From Neglectibacter sp. X58 (lineage in GTDB: Bacteria; Bacillota; Clostridia; Oscillospirales; Acutalibacteraceae), in assembly GCF_009936035.1 (NCBI RefSeq), contig NZ_QWEO01000009.1, positions 1-64,000 of the forward strand: a stretch of 64,000 bases of DNA, written 5' to 3'. Positions 1-7,972 of this stretch are shown piece by piece. The notes beneath the pieces are model-generated. The model was not told where the DNA came from and made no database searches. It saw only the letters and a program-made list of their open reading frames with translations. Numbering within the stretch: position 1 is the first letter of the stretch; the number at the start of each line of letters is the position of its first letter. The position numbers were made by a program, and so were the translations under genes.

Positions 1-71
1 GGGCCAGCCGAAAAAGCAGAGGCTTTTCCGGTTTGTTTGCTGTACGCCGAACCAATGCAGCACCGCCTCCG

Positions 72-121
72 TACAAAGAAAGCCCCGTGTTGTTGTACAA
101 CAACACGGGGCTTTCTTTGTA
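72..121. terminator. Perfect 25-bp inverted repeat, probable bidirectional terminator
   Basis: The 50 bases form an uninterrupted palindrome centred between positions 96 and 97. The GC-rich part AGCCCCGTGTTG is flanked by AAAGAA on the left and TTCTTT on the right, so either strand gives a GC stem followed by a T-rich run. This fits a factor-independent terminator for a gene to the left of the window. An exact palindrome with no loop is unusual and could instead be a protein-binding site or a cruciform. Confidence 0.6.
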
Positions 122-315
122 TACTCCTACAAACCTTGCTGCTTCTCAAACTTTTTTCTAAAAACCTCTTGACATTTGGGGAAAAAACCTCAAGCGCAGA
201 CTGTAATATAGGTGCGAAGGAAAACAAAGCCCTTAAAATGGGGCGGGACAGTTTTTTGTATTTGACACACTGAACGCAATTTAGCGAAAAAGATAGTGAA
301 ACGAAGTCTTAAATA

Positions 316-324
316 TGCTATAAT
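316..324 (+). promoter_or_regulatory. Extended -10 promoter of the GntR gene
   Basis: TGCTATAAT is a perfect extended -10 (TGnTATAAT). There is no good -35 box 17 bases upstream. The start codon at 377 would give a leader of about 45 bases. Confidence 0.6.
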
Positions 325-376
325 ATAAAAAGTACAAGCATTTTCTAAAGAACGTTTGATGAATAAGGAGATAAGC

Positions 377-1102
377 ATGATGACCGAGCCGGCAAGGGTG
401 CCATTATACCAGCAAATAAAAGAGGACATAAAGGCGGCTATACAGCGGGGCAAATACCAGCCTAAGGAAAAGCTCCCGCCAGAGCCTGCCCTCAGCGAAC
501 AGTATGAAGTCAGCCGTATCACGGTGCGCCGGGCGGTAGAGGATCTCTGCGCGGAAGGGTATCTGGTTAAAATGCATGGGAGGGGCACCTTTGTCGCTGC
601 GCCGCGGATACATCGGAAATTTACTGCCGGAAGCCCGGTAGAGAGTTTTACAGAAACCTGCCAAAAACAAGGGCTTGCCCCTGGGGCCGTTGTGGTGGAC
701 AGGCGTATTATAGAGCCAGACGAGGAGCAGGGCACGTTTTTAGGGCTTGCGGACGGGAACCTGCTGCTGCACATAGAGCGTGTGCGTACAGCAGATGGCC
801 AGCCTGTTTTCCTGGAAAACCTGTTCCTGCCTTATGAAGCGTTCAAGCCCCTGCTGTCAGCAGATTTGACAGATGTATCCCTGTTTGGGGCCATAGGGGA
901 TACCGCTGGGCGGCGCCCTGCCGGGGTGGCGCGCCGGACGCTGGAGATCGTGAAAGCGGATGCCCGGCAAGCGGCCCTGCTGCACCAGCCCGTAGGGGAA
1001 CCGCTTTTTCTTTTGGGCGTCCAGTTTTTGGACGGCCAGGGGCAGCCCGTCTGCACCGGGCAGCAGTATTATATCGGCAGCCGTTATATGTTTGAGCTGT
1101 GA
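377..1102 (+). CDS. GntR-family regulator with UTRA effector domain
   Basis: A 241-residue HutC/FrlR-type repressor. The N-terminal winged helix-turn-helix covers about residues 8-75 (PLYQQIKEDI, then SRITVRRAVEDL as recognition helix and HGRGTFV as wing). A UTRA ligand-binding domain follows to the end (AGSPVESFTE, LHIERVR, LFLLGVQFL, YYIGSRY). I start it at ATG 377, six bases after AAGGAG; an upstream TTG/ATG at 356/359 has no ribosome site. It sits directly before the fructosamine operon, whose promoter carries a palindrome, so it is probably the local repressor responding to a phosphorylated sugar-amine. The family call is firm; the effector is inferred. Confidence 0.92.
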   Translation: MMTEPARVPLYQQIKEDIKAAIQRGKYQPKEKLPPEPALSEQYEVSRITVRRAVEDLCAEGYLVKMHGRGTFVAAPRIHRKFTAGSPVESFTETCQKQGLAPGAVVVDRRIIEPDEEQGTFLGLADGNLLLHIERVRTADGQPVFLENLFLPYEAFKPLLSADLTDVSLFGAIGDTAGRRPAGVARRTLEIVKADARQAALLHQPVGEPLFLLGVQFLDGQGQPVCTGQQYYIGSRYMFEL

Positions 1103-1176
1103 AAAACAAATAGGGTGGAACGGGAAAGCTGGGGCTTGCCCGTTTTATTTTACCGCGCAGAAGTGCGGAAAAGGGA

Positions 1177-1204
1177 TTGACAAACGGGCTGGACGTGGTA
1201 TAAT
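1177..1204 (+). promoter_or_regulatory. Sigma-A promoter of the fructosamine operon
   Basis: TTGACA (1177-1182) and TATAAT (1199-1204) are both consensus, separated by 16 bases. The predicted transcription start is near 1211, immediately before the operator palindrome. Confidence 0.85.
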
Positions 1205-1217
1205 CAAAACAAGCGAT

Positions 1218-1240
1218 GACATTATAATGATTATGATGTC
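1218..1240. promoter_or_regulatory. Near-perfect 23-bp operator palindrome
   Basis: Half-sites GACATTATAAT and ATTATGATGTC flank a single central G; every pair but one is complementary. It lies at about +8 to +30 relative to the predicted start, where a bound repressor would block transcription. The divergently placed candidate is the GntR-family protein encoded just upstream. Size and symmetry suit a dimeric GntR regulator; the assignment to that protein is inference. Confidence 0.7.
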
Positions 1241-1279
1241 TGAGACAAAATCTATAACCACTTGCGGGAGGGCCGTTTT

Positions 1280-2263
1280 ATGTACAACCTGGATATGGAA
1301 AAGGTAAAGTCAATCGTTACGGAAATCGTGAGCAAAAGGAGGATAGAGAATGTGGCCTACGTGGGGTGCGGGGCTTCCAAATCGGACTTGTACCCGGCCA
1401 AGTATTTCCTTGCAAACGCTGCCAAAAGGCTGCGGGCCGCACACTATACCGCCAATGAATTCAACACCGATACCCCCGACTGGCTGGGGGAGAGCACAGT
1501 CGTCATCAGCGCGTCCTTGGGCGGCACCACTCCGGAAACGGTGAAGGCCAACCAGGTTGCCAAAGCCGCTGGCGCTGTTGTGGTCAGCCTGACCCGCAGC
1601 CAAGGCTCCCCTCTGGATGAGAGCGCCGACTACACTATCCTCCATGGTTTCAGCGAAAATTACGCCTGCAAGCAGCACAAAATGGGCTATGCCATGGCCC
1701 TGGCGCTGGAGTTTTTACAGCAGACAGAGGGATATGATAAATATGATAAGATGATAGAAGGATTCAGCAGGGTCTTTGAGGCCAGCGAAAAGGCTGCGGC
1801 AAACTGCCGGGGCCAGGCGAAAGCGTTTGCCGAAAAATATAAGGACGCTCCTGTGGTCTACGTGATGAGCAGCGGGGCCAGCACCCAGGTGGCCTACTCT
1901 ACCTCCATCTGCCTGATGATGGAGATGCAGTGGATGAATTCCGGCAGCTTCCACACCGGCGAGTTTTTCCATGGGCCTTTTGAAATTGTGGACAAGGACG
2001 TGCCCTTCATCCTCTTGATGAATGACGGCAAGACCCGTCCGGTGGACGCCCGGGCGCTGGCCTTCCTGCACCGCTTCCATGCGCTGGCTACCGTTGTGGA
2101 CACTAAGGATTACGGCCTGGGAAGCGCGGTTCCCGCTGAAGTCATTACATATTTCAACCCCATTTTCCACAGCGCCGTTTTCCGGGTGTTTGCCGAGGAG
2201 CTGGCTGATATCCGGCAGCACCCCTTAAGCCTGCGCCGCTATATGTGGAAGCTGGAATACTAA
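1280..2263 (+). CDS. frlB: Fructosamine-6-phosphate deglycase (SIS domain, FrlB type)
   Basis: A 327-residue protein of two SIS domains. It resembles Bacillus FrlB throughout: LYPAKYF, TANEF, GGTTPETVKA, then MMEMQWMN, the active-site block GEFFHGPFEIVD and the C-terminus RRYMWKLEY. The Glu and His of GEFFHG match the conserved catalytic pair of this family. FrlB splits fructoselysine 6-phosphate into glucose 6-phosphate and lysine in the cytoplasm. Start: ATG 1280, eight bases after GGGAGG. It is the first gene of the operon; the HAD gene begins one base after its stop. The exact amine released is not visible from sequence. Confidence 0.88.
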   Translation: MYNLDMEKVKSIVTEIVSKRRIENVAYVGCGASKSDLYPAKYFLANAAKRLRAAHYTANEFNTDTPDWLGESTVVISASLGGTTPETVKANQVAKAAGAVVVSLTRSQGSPLDESADYTILHGFSENYACKQHKMGYAMALALEFLQQTEGYDKYDKMIEGFSRVFEASEKAAANCRGQAKAFAEKYKDAPVVYVMSSGASTQVAYSTSICLMMEMQWMNSGSFHTGEFFHGPFEIVDKDVPFILLMNDGKTRPVDARALAFLHRFHALATVVDTKDYGLGSAVPAEVITYFNPIFHSAVFRVFAEELADIRQHPLSLRRYMWKLEY

Positions 2264-2264
2264 A

Positions 2265-2903
2265 ATGGTGCGGGGCGTTATCTTCGACATGGACGGCGTG
2301 CTGGTGGACACGGAAAGCTATTATGCCGGCAGGCGCAGGGAATTCTTGCTGTCAAAAGGCGCAGAGTATCAGGACAACTGGGACTTTACCGGATTCAGCA
2401 AGCAGGCCGCCTGGGCCAGAATGGTGCCGGAAGCTGGCCTGCGGGAAAAGCTGATGGCAGAGTATGACGCCGATTACTGTCCCCGCCGCCCCATCCCCTT
2501 TGCCCGGCTTGCCGATCCGGATGTTCTGCCGCTGTTCCGGGAACTGAAAGCCCGAGGGCTGAAAATTGGTATCGCGTCTTCGTCGCCGGCAGAGTCCATC
2601 GGGAAAATGGCGGAGGCGCTGGGAATCGCGCAGTATACAGACTTTGCCGCCAGCGGCGAGGAGTGCCCCGCCCACAAGCCTGACCCCGCTGTTTATTTGC
2701 AGGCTTTGCGGGGCCTGGGCCTTCAGGCAGAGGAGGCTTTGGCAGTGGAGGATTCCCCCATGGGCATACTGGCGGCAAGGAAGGCAGGCCTCTTTACCCT
2801 GGCGCTGAACGCCCACTGCGGGAAGGGGGCTGACCAGTCGGCTGCAAACGCCATTATCTCCCGGCTGGGGGACGTGCTGGATTTCCTGGAAACAGGTTTA
2901 TAA
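2265..2903 (+). CDS. HAD-superfamily phosphatase/phosphomutase, beta-PGM-like
   Basis: A 212-residue HAD subfamily IA protein with all four motifs: FDMDGVLVDTES (nucleophile and acid/base Asp), SSSPAES (motif II), KPDPAVYLQAL (motif III Lys) and EDSPMGI (motif IV). A helical cap lies between about residues 15 and 80. It begins one base after the upstream deglycase stop, so it is translationally coupled. In this operon it might remove phosphate from a sugar phosphate or repair a dead-end phosphorylated side product; no substrate can be read from the sequence. Confidence 0.85.
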   Translation: MVRGVIFDMDGVLVDTESYYAGRRREFLLSKGAEYQDNWDFTGFSKQAAWARMVPEAGLREKLMAEYDADYCPRRPIPFARLADPDVLPLFRELKARGLKIGIASSSPAESIGKMAEALGIAQYTDFAASGEECPAHKPDPAVYLQALRGLGLQAEEALAVEDSPMGILAARKAGLFTLALNAHCGKGADQSAANAIISRLGDVLDFLETGL

Positions 2904-2918
2904 AAAGGAGGGGGCAGG

Positions 2919-3833
2919 ATGGAAAGGAAAATTATCTGCATTGGCGACAATGTGTGGGATAAGTATCTCTCCCGGGGAAAAATGTATCCTGGCGGGCAGT
3001 GTGTGAACACTTGCGTCTACGCAGGCATGAACGGTGTTTCTGCCGCCTATTTGGGGCAATTCGGGGATGACGGGCCTGCAGAAATCATGCGGGGAATACT
3101 GGGCGAAAAGGGGATTGACTACAGCCGCAGCCGCCAATACCCCGGGGAAAACGGTTTTGCCGTGGTCACCATGCAGGGCAGCGAACGGGTGTTTTTAGGC
3201 TCCAACAAGGGGGGCGTGGCCTGTGCGAACTCTTACGGTTTTACCAGGGAGGATTTCGCTTACATCCGTGGGTTTGACCTGCTGTATACCAACATAAACT
3301 GCCACATTGAGGGCGATCTGCCAGCCCTGGCAGGCCTGGGCGTGCCAATTGCCTTTGACTTTTCCGACCGTTGGACCCCTGCGTACCTGTCCCAGGTCTG
3401 CCCCAGCATCAAAATAGCCTGTCTTTCCTGCGCCCATCTGCCCCGCCTGGAGATGGAGGCTGTTATGAAGGAAACAGCTTCTTACGGCGTGCCGCTGGTG
3501 CTGGCCACCCGGGGAGAGGAAGGCTCCTGCACGCTGTATGGAGGCAGACTGACCATCGTCCCCGCCTTGCCTGCGGAAAAGGTTTTGGATACCATGGGCG
3601 CGGGGGATTCCTACCTGGCGGCGCTGCTGTGCGAATTGCTGAAGGCATCCCCTGCAGGCGCTTTGCTGGAAGGGGATTTAACCGCCCTGCTGCCTGCTGC
3701 TATGGAAAAAGCCGGGAGCTTTGCCGCCAAGGTGTGCGGGATGGAAGGGGCTTTCGGCTGCGGGATACCAATTGCTGGGCGCACAGAATTGGAAGAATGG
3801 GAGAAAATGAAACCAAAGGAGGTGGGCGGATGA
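2919..3833 (+). CDS. PfkB-family carbohydrate kinase, FrlD-like (first copy)
   Basis: A 304-residue ribokinase-fold protein. The N-terminal sugar-binding part has GDNVWDKYL and GGQCVNTCVY, the middle has FDFSDRW as in E. coli FrlD, and the C-terminal PfkB signature DTMGAGDSYLAALL carries the catalytic Asp and anion hole. It is about 40 residues longer than FrlD, with an insert after the signature and a charged tail. The start ATG 2919 follows AAAAGGAGGG. It overlaps the next kinase by four bases (ATGA). It probably phosphorylates C6 of a fructosamine; what separates it from the second kinase is unknown. Confidence 0.85.
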   Translation: MERKIICIGDNVWDKYLSRGKMYPGGQCVNTCVYAGMNGVSAAYLGQFGDDGPAEIMRGILGEKGIDYSRSRQYPGENGFAVVTMQGSERVFLGSNKGGVACANSYGFTREDFAYIRGFDLLYTNINCHIEGDLPALAGLGVPIAFDFSDRWTPAYLSQVCPSIKIACLSCAHLPRLEMEAVMKETASYGVPLVLATRGEEGSCTLYGGRLTIVPALPAEKVLDTMGAGDSYLAALLCELLKASPAGALLEGDLTALLPAAMEKAGSFAAKVCGMEGAFGCGIPIAGRTELEEWEKMKPKEVGG

Positions 3834-4624
3834 AGCTGGCGGCTATTGGCAGCAACTGCATTGATTTTTACCAAAACCTGGAGGGCGGCCTGCCCTGCCC
3901 GGGAGGCGGCCCTGTGAACATGGCGGTTTACACCCTGCGGCTGGGGGGCGCGGCCTCTTACATTGGCCCGGTGGGGGATGACCCTTACGGGGCGCTAATG
4001 CAAAAAGCCATGGAGGAAAAAGGCGTGGATGTGTCCCACCTTCACGTCCTGCCTGGGGCTACGGCAGTCTCCCAGGTGGAGCTGCGGGACGGCGAACGCA
4101 TTTTGGGGGATTATGACGAAGGGGTGCTGGAAAATTATACGCTCTCCAGGGAAGATATAGATTTCATCTGCACCCATGACGCGGTTGTCTGCGACCTGTG
4201 GGGCAAGGTGGAGGGGTTTTTCCCGGAGCTTCGCGCCCGGGGCCTGCCCACAGCCTTTGACGGGGCCATACGCCCCGATGACCCTGCGGGCCGGAATGCT
4301 CTGCCCCACACAGATTATTTCTTTTTCTCCCCGGATTCCGGCGACACCCCGGCATTGCGGGAGCAGCTCAGGCGTTACCATGCCCAAGGCCCCAGGCTGG
4401 TGACTGCCATGCTGGGGGAGCAGGGCAGCCTCTGCTTTGACGGGGCAGCCTTTCACAAGTTTGGCGTTGTCCCCTGTCCGAAGGTGGTGGACTCCATGGG
4501 CGCGGGGGACAGCTACATAGCAGGGTTCCTTACAGGTATCATTGGCGGGGCACCTGTGGAAAAGGCTATGGAAATGGGCGCCGCTGCCGCTACGGAAACC
4601 TTACAGTATTTTGGCGCGTGGTAA
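3830..4624 (+). CDS. frlD: Fructoselysine 6-kinase-type PfkB kinase (second copy)
   Basis: A 264-residue protein, the usual FrlD length. It begins MKLAAIGSNCIDFY and has GGGPVNMAVYTLRLGG, VGDDPYGALM, the DSMGAGDSYIAGFL signature with catalytic Asp, and ends QYFGAW, close to QYHGAW of E. coli FrlD. FrlD phosphorylates fructoselysine on O6 before FrlB cleavage. An open frame extends far upstream, but ATG 3830, five bases after AAAGGAGGTG and overlapping the previous stop, is clearly the start. It pairs with the deglycase that follows. Confidence 0.9.
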   Translation: MKLAAIGSNCIDFYQNLEGGLPCPGGGPVNMAVYTLRLGGAASYIGPVGDDPYGALMQKAMEEKGVDVSHLHVLPGATAVSQVELRDGERILGDYDEGVLENYTLSREDIDFICTHDAVVCDLWGKVEGFFPELRARGLPTAFDGAIRPDDPAGRNALPHTDYFFFSPDSGDTPALREQLRRYHAQGPRLVTAMLGEQGSLCFDGAAFHKFGVVPCPKVVDSMGAGDSYIAGFLTGIIGGAPVEKAMEMGAAAATETLQYFGAW

Positions 4625-4653
4625 CAGGCGCATCAAGTAAAAGGAGCATAAAA

Positions 4654-5718
4654 ATGGAATATATACCTACTGCCTGGGCAGAACCCCAGGGGCCTTGCCT
4701 GCGTAATTTTGACGAACAGGGCGACCTGGACAGCATAAATGGCGCGCTGGCTTTGCGGCCCGAAATTGAGAAAATTGTAGATCAGATCTGGGAGGAGGGC
4801 TTTGACCGCATTTTCTTCATGGGCATAGGCGGGACTTACGCCTCGGCCATGCAGGCGGAGGTCTATATGCGGGGGCGTTCCGCGTTGGACGTTTGCGCTG
4901 AAAACGCCGCCGAGTATCTCACCACAGGCAACAAGCGGCTGACAAGCCGTTCTGTGGTTGTCTACTCCAGCGTGTCCGGCAACACCCTGGAGATGGTGGG
5001 CATGGTGGAGAAGGTCAAGGCCCTGGGAGCCAGGGTGCTGGCTTTCATCGACACGCCCGGCTCGACCCTCACCCAAGAGGGCAGGCGGGATTACCTGGTA
5101 GTGTACCCTAAAAACGAGCAGTTGAAGTTCTACATGCTGGCAAACTACCTTATGTACAAAAACGGAGAGTTTACAGAGTATGACCGCTATAACCGGGAGA
5201 TGGAGGCCAGCCTGGCCCGGGGCCTGGTGGAGATTGAAAAGGATGCGGATAGATGGGCCTGGGAATTTGCCAAGAGCAAAGCCCTCTTTCTCCAGGAGCA
5301 CCCCGATGTGCCCCACTATTTCATCGGGGCAGGCAACCAGTGGGGCGCCGCCTACTCGTATGCCATGTGCTATTGGGAAGAGCAGATGTGGATACGCACC
5401 AAGTCCATTACCTGCGCGGAGTTTTTCCATGGAACCATGGAGATTATCACAGCGGACACGCCGGTTACCCTGTTCATGGGAGAGGACGAGCAGCGTCCCC
5501 TGGCAGAGCGGGTGGCCCGGTTCCTGCCGAAGGTATGCGGAAACTATACGGTTATCGACACAAAGGAGCTGCCCATGCCCGGCATCTCCCCAGAGTTCCG
5601 CGGCTCTGTTTCCCATTTGATGATGCACGCCGTAAACAACCGTGTGGACGCTTATCTGGAGCTTTTCCTCCGGCACCCCTTATCTATCCGGCGGTATTAC
5701 CGGCAGTTTGAATATTAA
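4654..5718 (+). CDS. Second SIS-domain sugar-amine deglycase, FrlB/GfrF-like
   Basis: A 354-residue protein with two SIS domains (FDRIFFMGIGGTYASAM, SSVSGNTLEMVG, HYFIGAGNQWGAAYS). It keeps the deglycase active-site motif CAEFFHGTMEI and ends RRYYRQFEY. It is clearly divergent from the first deglycase of the operon and nearer the E. coli-type branch, with an extra ~30-residue N-terminus. Start: ATG 4654, seven bases after AAGGAG. It is the last gene before a terminator. It may handle a different Amadori compound (glucosyl- versus fructosyl-amine, or another amino acid); that split is inference. Confidence 0.87.
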   Translation: MEYIPTAWAEPQGPCLRNFDEQGDLDSINGALALRPEIEKIVDQIWEEGFDRIFFMGIGGTYASAMQAEVYMRGRSALDVCAENAAEYLTTGNKRLTSRSVVVYSSVSGNTLEMVGMVEKVKALGARVLAFIDTPGSTLTQEGRRDYLVVYPKNEQLKFYMLANYLMYKNGEFTEYDRYNREMEASLARGLVEIEKDADRWAWEFAKSKALFLQEHPDVPHYFIGAGNQWGAAYSYAMCYWEEQMWIRTKSITCAEFFHGTMEIITADTPVTLFMGEDEQRPLAERVARFLPKVCGNYTVIDTKELPMPGISPEFRGSVSHLMMHAVNNRVDAYLELFLRHPLSIRRYYRQFEY

Positions 5719-5761
5719 AGCCCTGAGGCAGCGGGAATACAGATTTTCCCGGCGCAGGGGC

Positions 5762-5810
5762 AAAAAAGCCGCAAAAGCATCTGCTTTGCGGCTTTCCTGT
5801 ATTCTTTTTT
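5762..5810. terminator. Terminator at the end of the fructosamine operon
   Basis: AAAGCCGCAAAAGC pairs with GCTTTGCGGCTTT (one bulged A), loop ATCT, followed by a T-rich tract ending TTCTTTTTT. On the other strand the stem is followed by TTTTTTG, so it can also end the convergent aminotransferase transcript. Confidence 0.8.
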
Positions 5811-5842
5811 AGCTGCGCTTCCACTATAATATGGAAAAGAGG

Positions 5843-7009
5843 TTAAGCGTGCAGCGCTTTTTCCAGGCGTTCCAGCCCCTCTTTCAGAACCCACTGGGGC
5901 ACAGCCAGATTTACACGCTCAAAGCCTTCGCCTTCCTGGCCAAAAAGGTATCCCTCGTCAAAGAAAAGCTGCCCCTTCTGCACCATGATTTCCTCCAGCT
6001 CCTGGGCTGTTTTGCCCAGGGCAGTGCAGTCCAGCCAAAGCAGGTAGGTGCCCTGCAGTTCTATAGGCTTAATTTCCGGCAGGCGCTCCCGGAGAAAATC
6101 TACAGCAAAGAGATAGTTGCTGTGGATGACATCCAGCATTTCCTCCATCCAGGGCTTGCACTGGGTGTAGGCAATGCGGCAGGCCTCCAGGCCAAGGGCG
6201 CCGGGGCCTCCATGGCCCAGTTCCTTTTTAAAGGCCTCCCGGTCGGCTTCATTGGGGATGACAATATTGGAAGTCTGCATGGCGGCCAGGTTGAAGGTTT
6301 TGCTGGGAGCGGTGCAGACCATAATCCTGTCCCCGAAGTCCCCGGCATTGGGGAACACAGTGTGCTTGTGCCCGGGCATAATGAGATCGAAATGAATTTC
6401 GTCGCTGATAATGCGCACGTTGTTCCTTATGCAGATTTCCCCAACCCGCCGCAGCTCTTCTGCTGTCCACACGCGGCCCACAGGGTTGTGAGGGCTGCAG
6501 AAAATGAGAAGCTTGTTCTTTTCCTCTGCCGCCAGCTTTTCCAGCAGGTCAAAGTCTATAGAATATGTATGGTTCTCATAGAGAAGGGGGCAGCGCACAA
6601 TTTCGCAGCCGCCGTTTTCCGCTGCCGCGTAGAAAGGATAGTATACAGGGGTGAACAGGATAACCCCGTCGCCGGGCTGGCAGAAAGCCCGCACTGCCAC
6701 AAAAAGGGCGGAAACCACGCCGCAGGTGCAGACGATTTCCTCAGGCTTTACCTCCCAGTCGTGCTGCTCCTTCATCCACTGGCACACAGTTTCCAGATAT
6801 TCCTGGGTAGGCCCGGTGTAGCCCAGGATGTGGGTGTCCATGTAAGCCTTCAGGCCCTGGGCGATTTCAGGGGCGTTTTTAAACTCCATATCCGCCACAG
6901 AGAAGGGCACCACGCCTTCCTTGGTGTCAGGATTCTTTTCCCGCATTCCCTCCCATTTGCCAGAGCCATGTTTGGAGCGGTCGATAAGCGTTTCAAAATC
7001 ATACTTCAT
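5843..7009 (-). CDS. PLP-dependent aminotransferase, MalY/PatB cystathionine beta-lyase family
   Basis: A 388-residue fold-type I enzyme, the usual MalY/PatB length. Family marks are VPFSVADMEF near the N-terminus, LGYTGPTQEY, CSPHNPVGRVW, ISDEIHFDL and SKTFNLAAMQTSN with the PLP lysine. The family commonly splits cystathionine or cysteine-S-conjugates to thiol, pyruvate and ammonia; MalY also has a regulatory role in E. coli. Start: ATG at 7009, preceded by GGAGG with a ten-base spacer. It stands alone, convergent with the fructosamine operon and 120 bases downstream of nth. Substrate is not determined. Confidence 0.9.
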   Translation of the reverse strand: MKYDFETLIDRSKHGSGKWEGMREKNPDTKEGVVPFSVADMEFKNAPEIAQGLKAYMDTHILGYTGPTQEYLETVCQWMKEQHDWEVKPEEIVCTCGVVSALFVAVRAFCQPGDGVILFTPVYYPFYAAAENGGCEIVRCPLLYENHTYSIDFDLLEKLAAEEKNKLLIFCSPHNPVGRVWTAEELRRVGEICIRNNVRIISDEIHFDLIMPGHKHTVFPNAGDFGDRIMVCTAPSKTFNLAAMQTSNIVIPNEADREAFKKELGHGGPGALGLEACRIAYTQCKPWMEEMLDVIHSNYLFAVDFLRERLPEIKPIELQGTYLLWLDCTALGKTAQELEEIMVQKGQLFFDEGYLFGQEGEGFERVNLAVPQWVLKEGLERLEKALHA

Positions 7010-7129
7010 AACAACAATACCTCCAAAAAGTATAGATATGCGTCGGGCTTTGCCGGAAATCGACAAAAGTATTATGCGCTCTTTTGCGAAGTTTGTCAAT
7101 AGTGCGGCAAACGTTTGGCCATTGCCGTC

Positions 7130-7765
7130 TTACTCTGTTTCCGCAGCAGTGGGGCAGAAGGAGGCCATGCAGCACTTTTCGCAATGGGCCTTGCGGGCGG
7201 TGCAGACCGCCCTGCCGTGGAGCACAGTGCGGTGGCAGAAGTCGTTGGATTCCTCCGGGGGCAGGATGGCCCGCAGGTCATTTTCCACCTTCTGGGGGGC
7301 TGTGTTCTTGGTCAGCCCCAGGCGGCCTGTAATGCGGATAAAATGGGTGTCTGTAACCACCGCTGGCTTATGGTAGATATCCCCTACAATGAGGTTGGCA
7401 GTTTTCCGGCCCACCCCTGGCAGGCGGGTGAGATCCTCAATGGTGTCCGGCACCCTGCCGCCAAATTCATCCCGGATCATGCGGCAGGCGGCGAGAATAT
7501 CCTTAGACTTGGTTTTGTAGAACCCGCAGGAGTGGATGAGATCGCTTATCTCCTGCTCTGTGCCTTCGCAAAAGTCCTCCAGGGTGGGGAAGCGGGCAAA
7601 AAGCGCCGGGGTAACCAGGTTCACCCGGGCGTCTGTGCATTGGGCGGAAAGCCGGGTGGCGATGAGAAGCTGGAGGGGATCCTGATATGTAAGGGAGCAA
7701 ATCCCATCGGGATACTCCTTTTTCAGGGCCTCCACAGCTAAAAGCGCCCGTTCTTGTGTTGTCAT
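7130..7765 (-). CDS. nth: Endonuclease III (DNA glycosylase/AP lyase)
   Basis: A 211-residue base-excision repair enzyme, exactly the usual length. The helix-hairpin-helix LPGVGRKTANLIV carries the catalytic Lys, VVTDTHFIRI the catalytic Asp, and the C-terminal C-x6-C-x2-C-x5-C (from CTARKAHC to ASFC) binds a 4Fe-4S cluster. It removes oxidised pyrimidines and nicks at abasic sites. Start: ATG at 7765, eight bases after GAGGGA; in-frame upstream Mets lack a ribosome site and family support. Confidence 0.95.
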   Translation of the reverse strand: MTTQERALLAVEALKKEYPDGICSLTYQDPLQLLIATRLSAQCTDARVNLVTPALFARFPTLEDFCEGTEQEISDLIHSCGFYKTKSKDILAACRMIRDEFGGRVPDTIEDLTRLPGVGRKTANLIVGDIYHKPAVVTDTHFIRITGRLGLTKNTAPQKVENDLRAILPPEESNDFCHRTVLHGRAVCTARKAHCEKCCMASFCPTAAETE

Positions 7766-7883
7766 GTGCCATCCCTCAATTCGTTTTTTACTTTCCCCCA
7801 TTTTACTACAAAATCCGCCGGTTGACAAGGGAAAGCCCATCTGTCATACTTATATATCTCTGTACACAATAGTAGGAAATTGG

Positions 7884-7916
7884 GTGTATTCCCCGCCCTG
7901 CGGGCGGGGAATACAC
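7884..7916. other. Perfect 15-bp intergenic hairpin
   Basis: Bases 7884-7898 pair without mismatch with 7902-7916 around a TGC loop; the core is TTCCCCGCCC/GGGCGGGGAA. No T-tract follows on either side, so it is not a typical terminator. It lies between the divergent nth and TraX genes. Confidence 0.7.
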
Positions 7917-7972
7917 GGCTATCTTTTCCGATTGTTTTCAGATATAATATTCCAAAAAGGAGCTGATGCCAT

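Larger units (their letters stand above)
1..376. other. Non-coding region upstream of the GntR gene
   Basis: I see no convincing gene here. The stretch holds a 50-bp perfect palindrome (listed separately), an A/T-rich run, two TTGACA hexamers (169-174 and 262-267) that lack a correctly spaced -10 box, and an extended -10 promoter just before the regulator gene. Short open frames in it have no ribosome site. The first ~70 bases may be the 3' flank of a gene lying outside the window. Confidence 0.6.

Noticed and set aside
5831-7102. Long open frame (423 codons) on the plus strand across the MalY/PatB gene
   Set aside because: It is the mirror of a well-supported aminotransferase on the minus strand; its translation is low-complexity His/Gly/Pro-rich and matches no family. 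High GC makes such antisense frames common here.
7884-7916. Hairpin as the nth or TraX terminator
   Set aside because: It is in the divergent gap upstream of both genes and lacks a T-tract in either direction.
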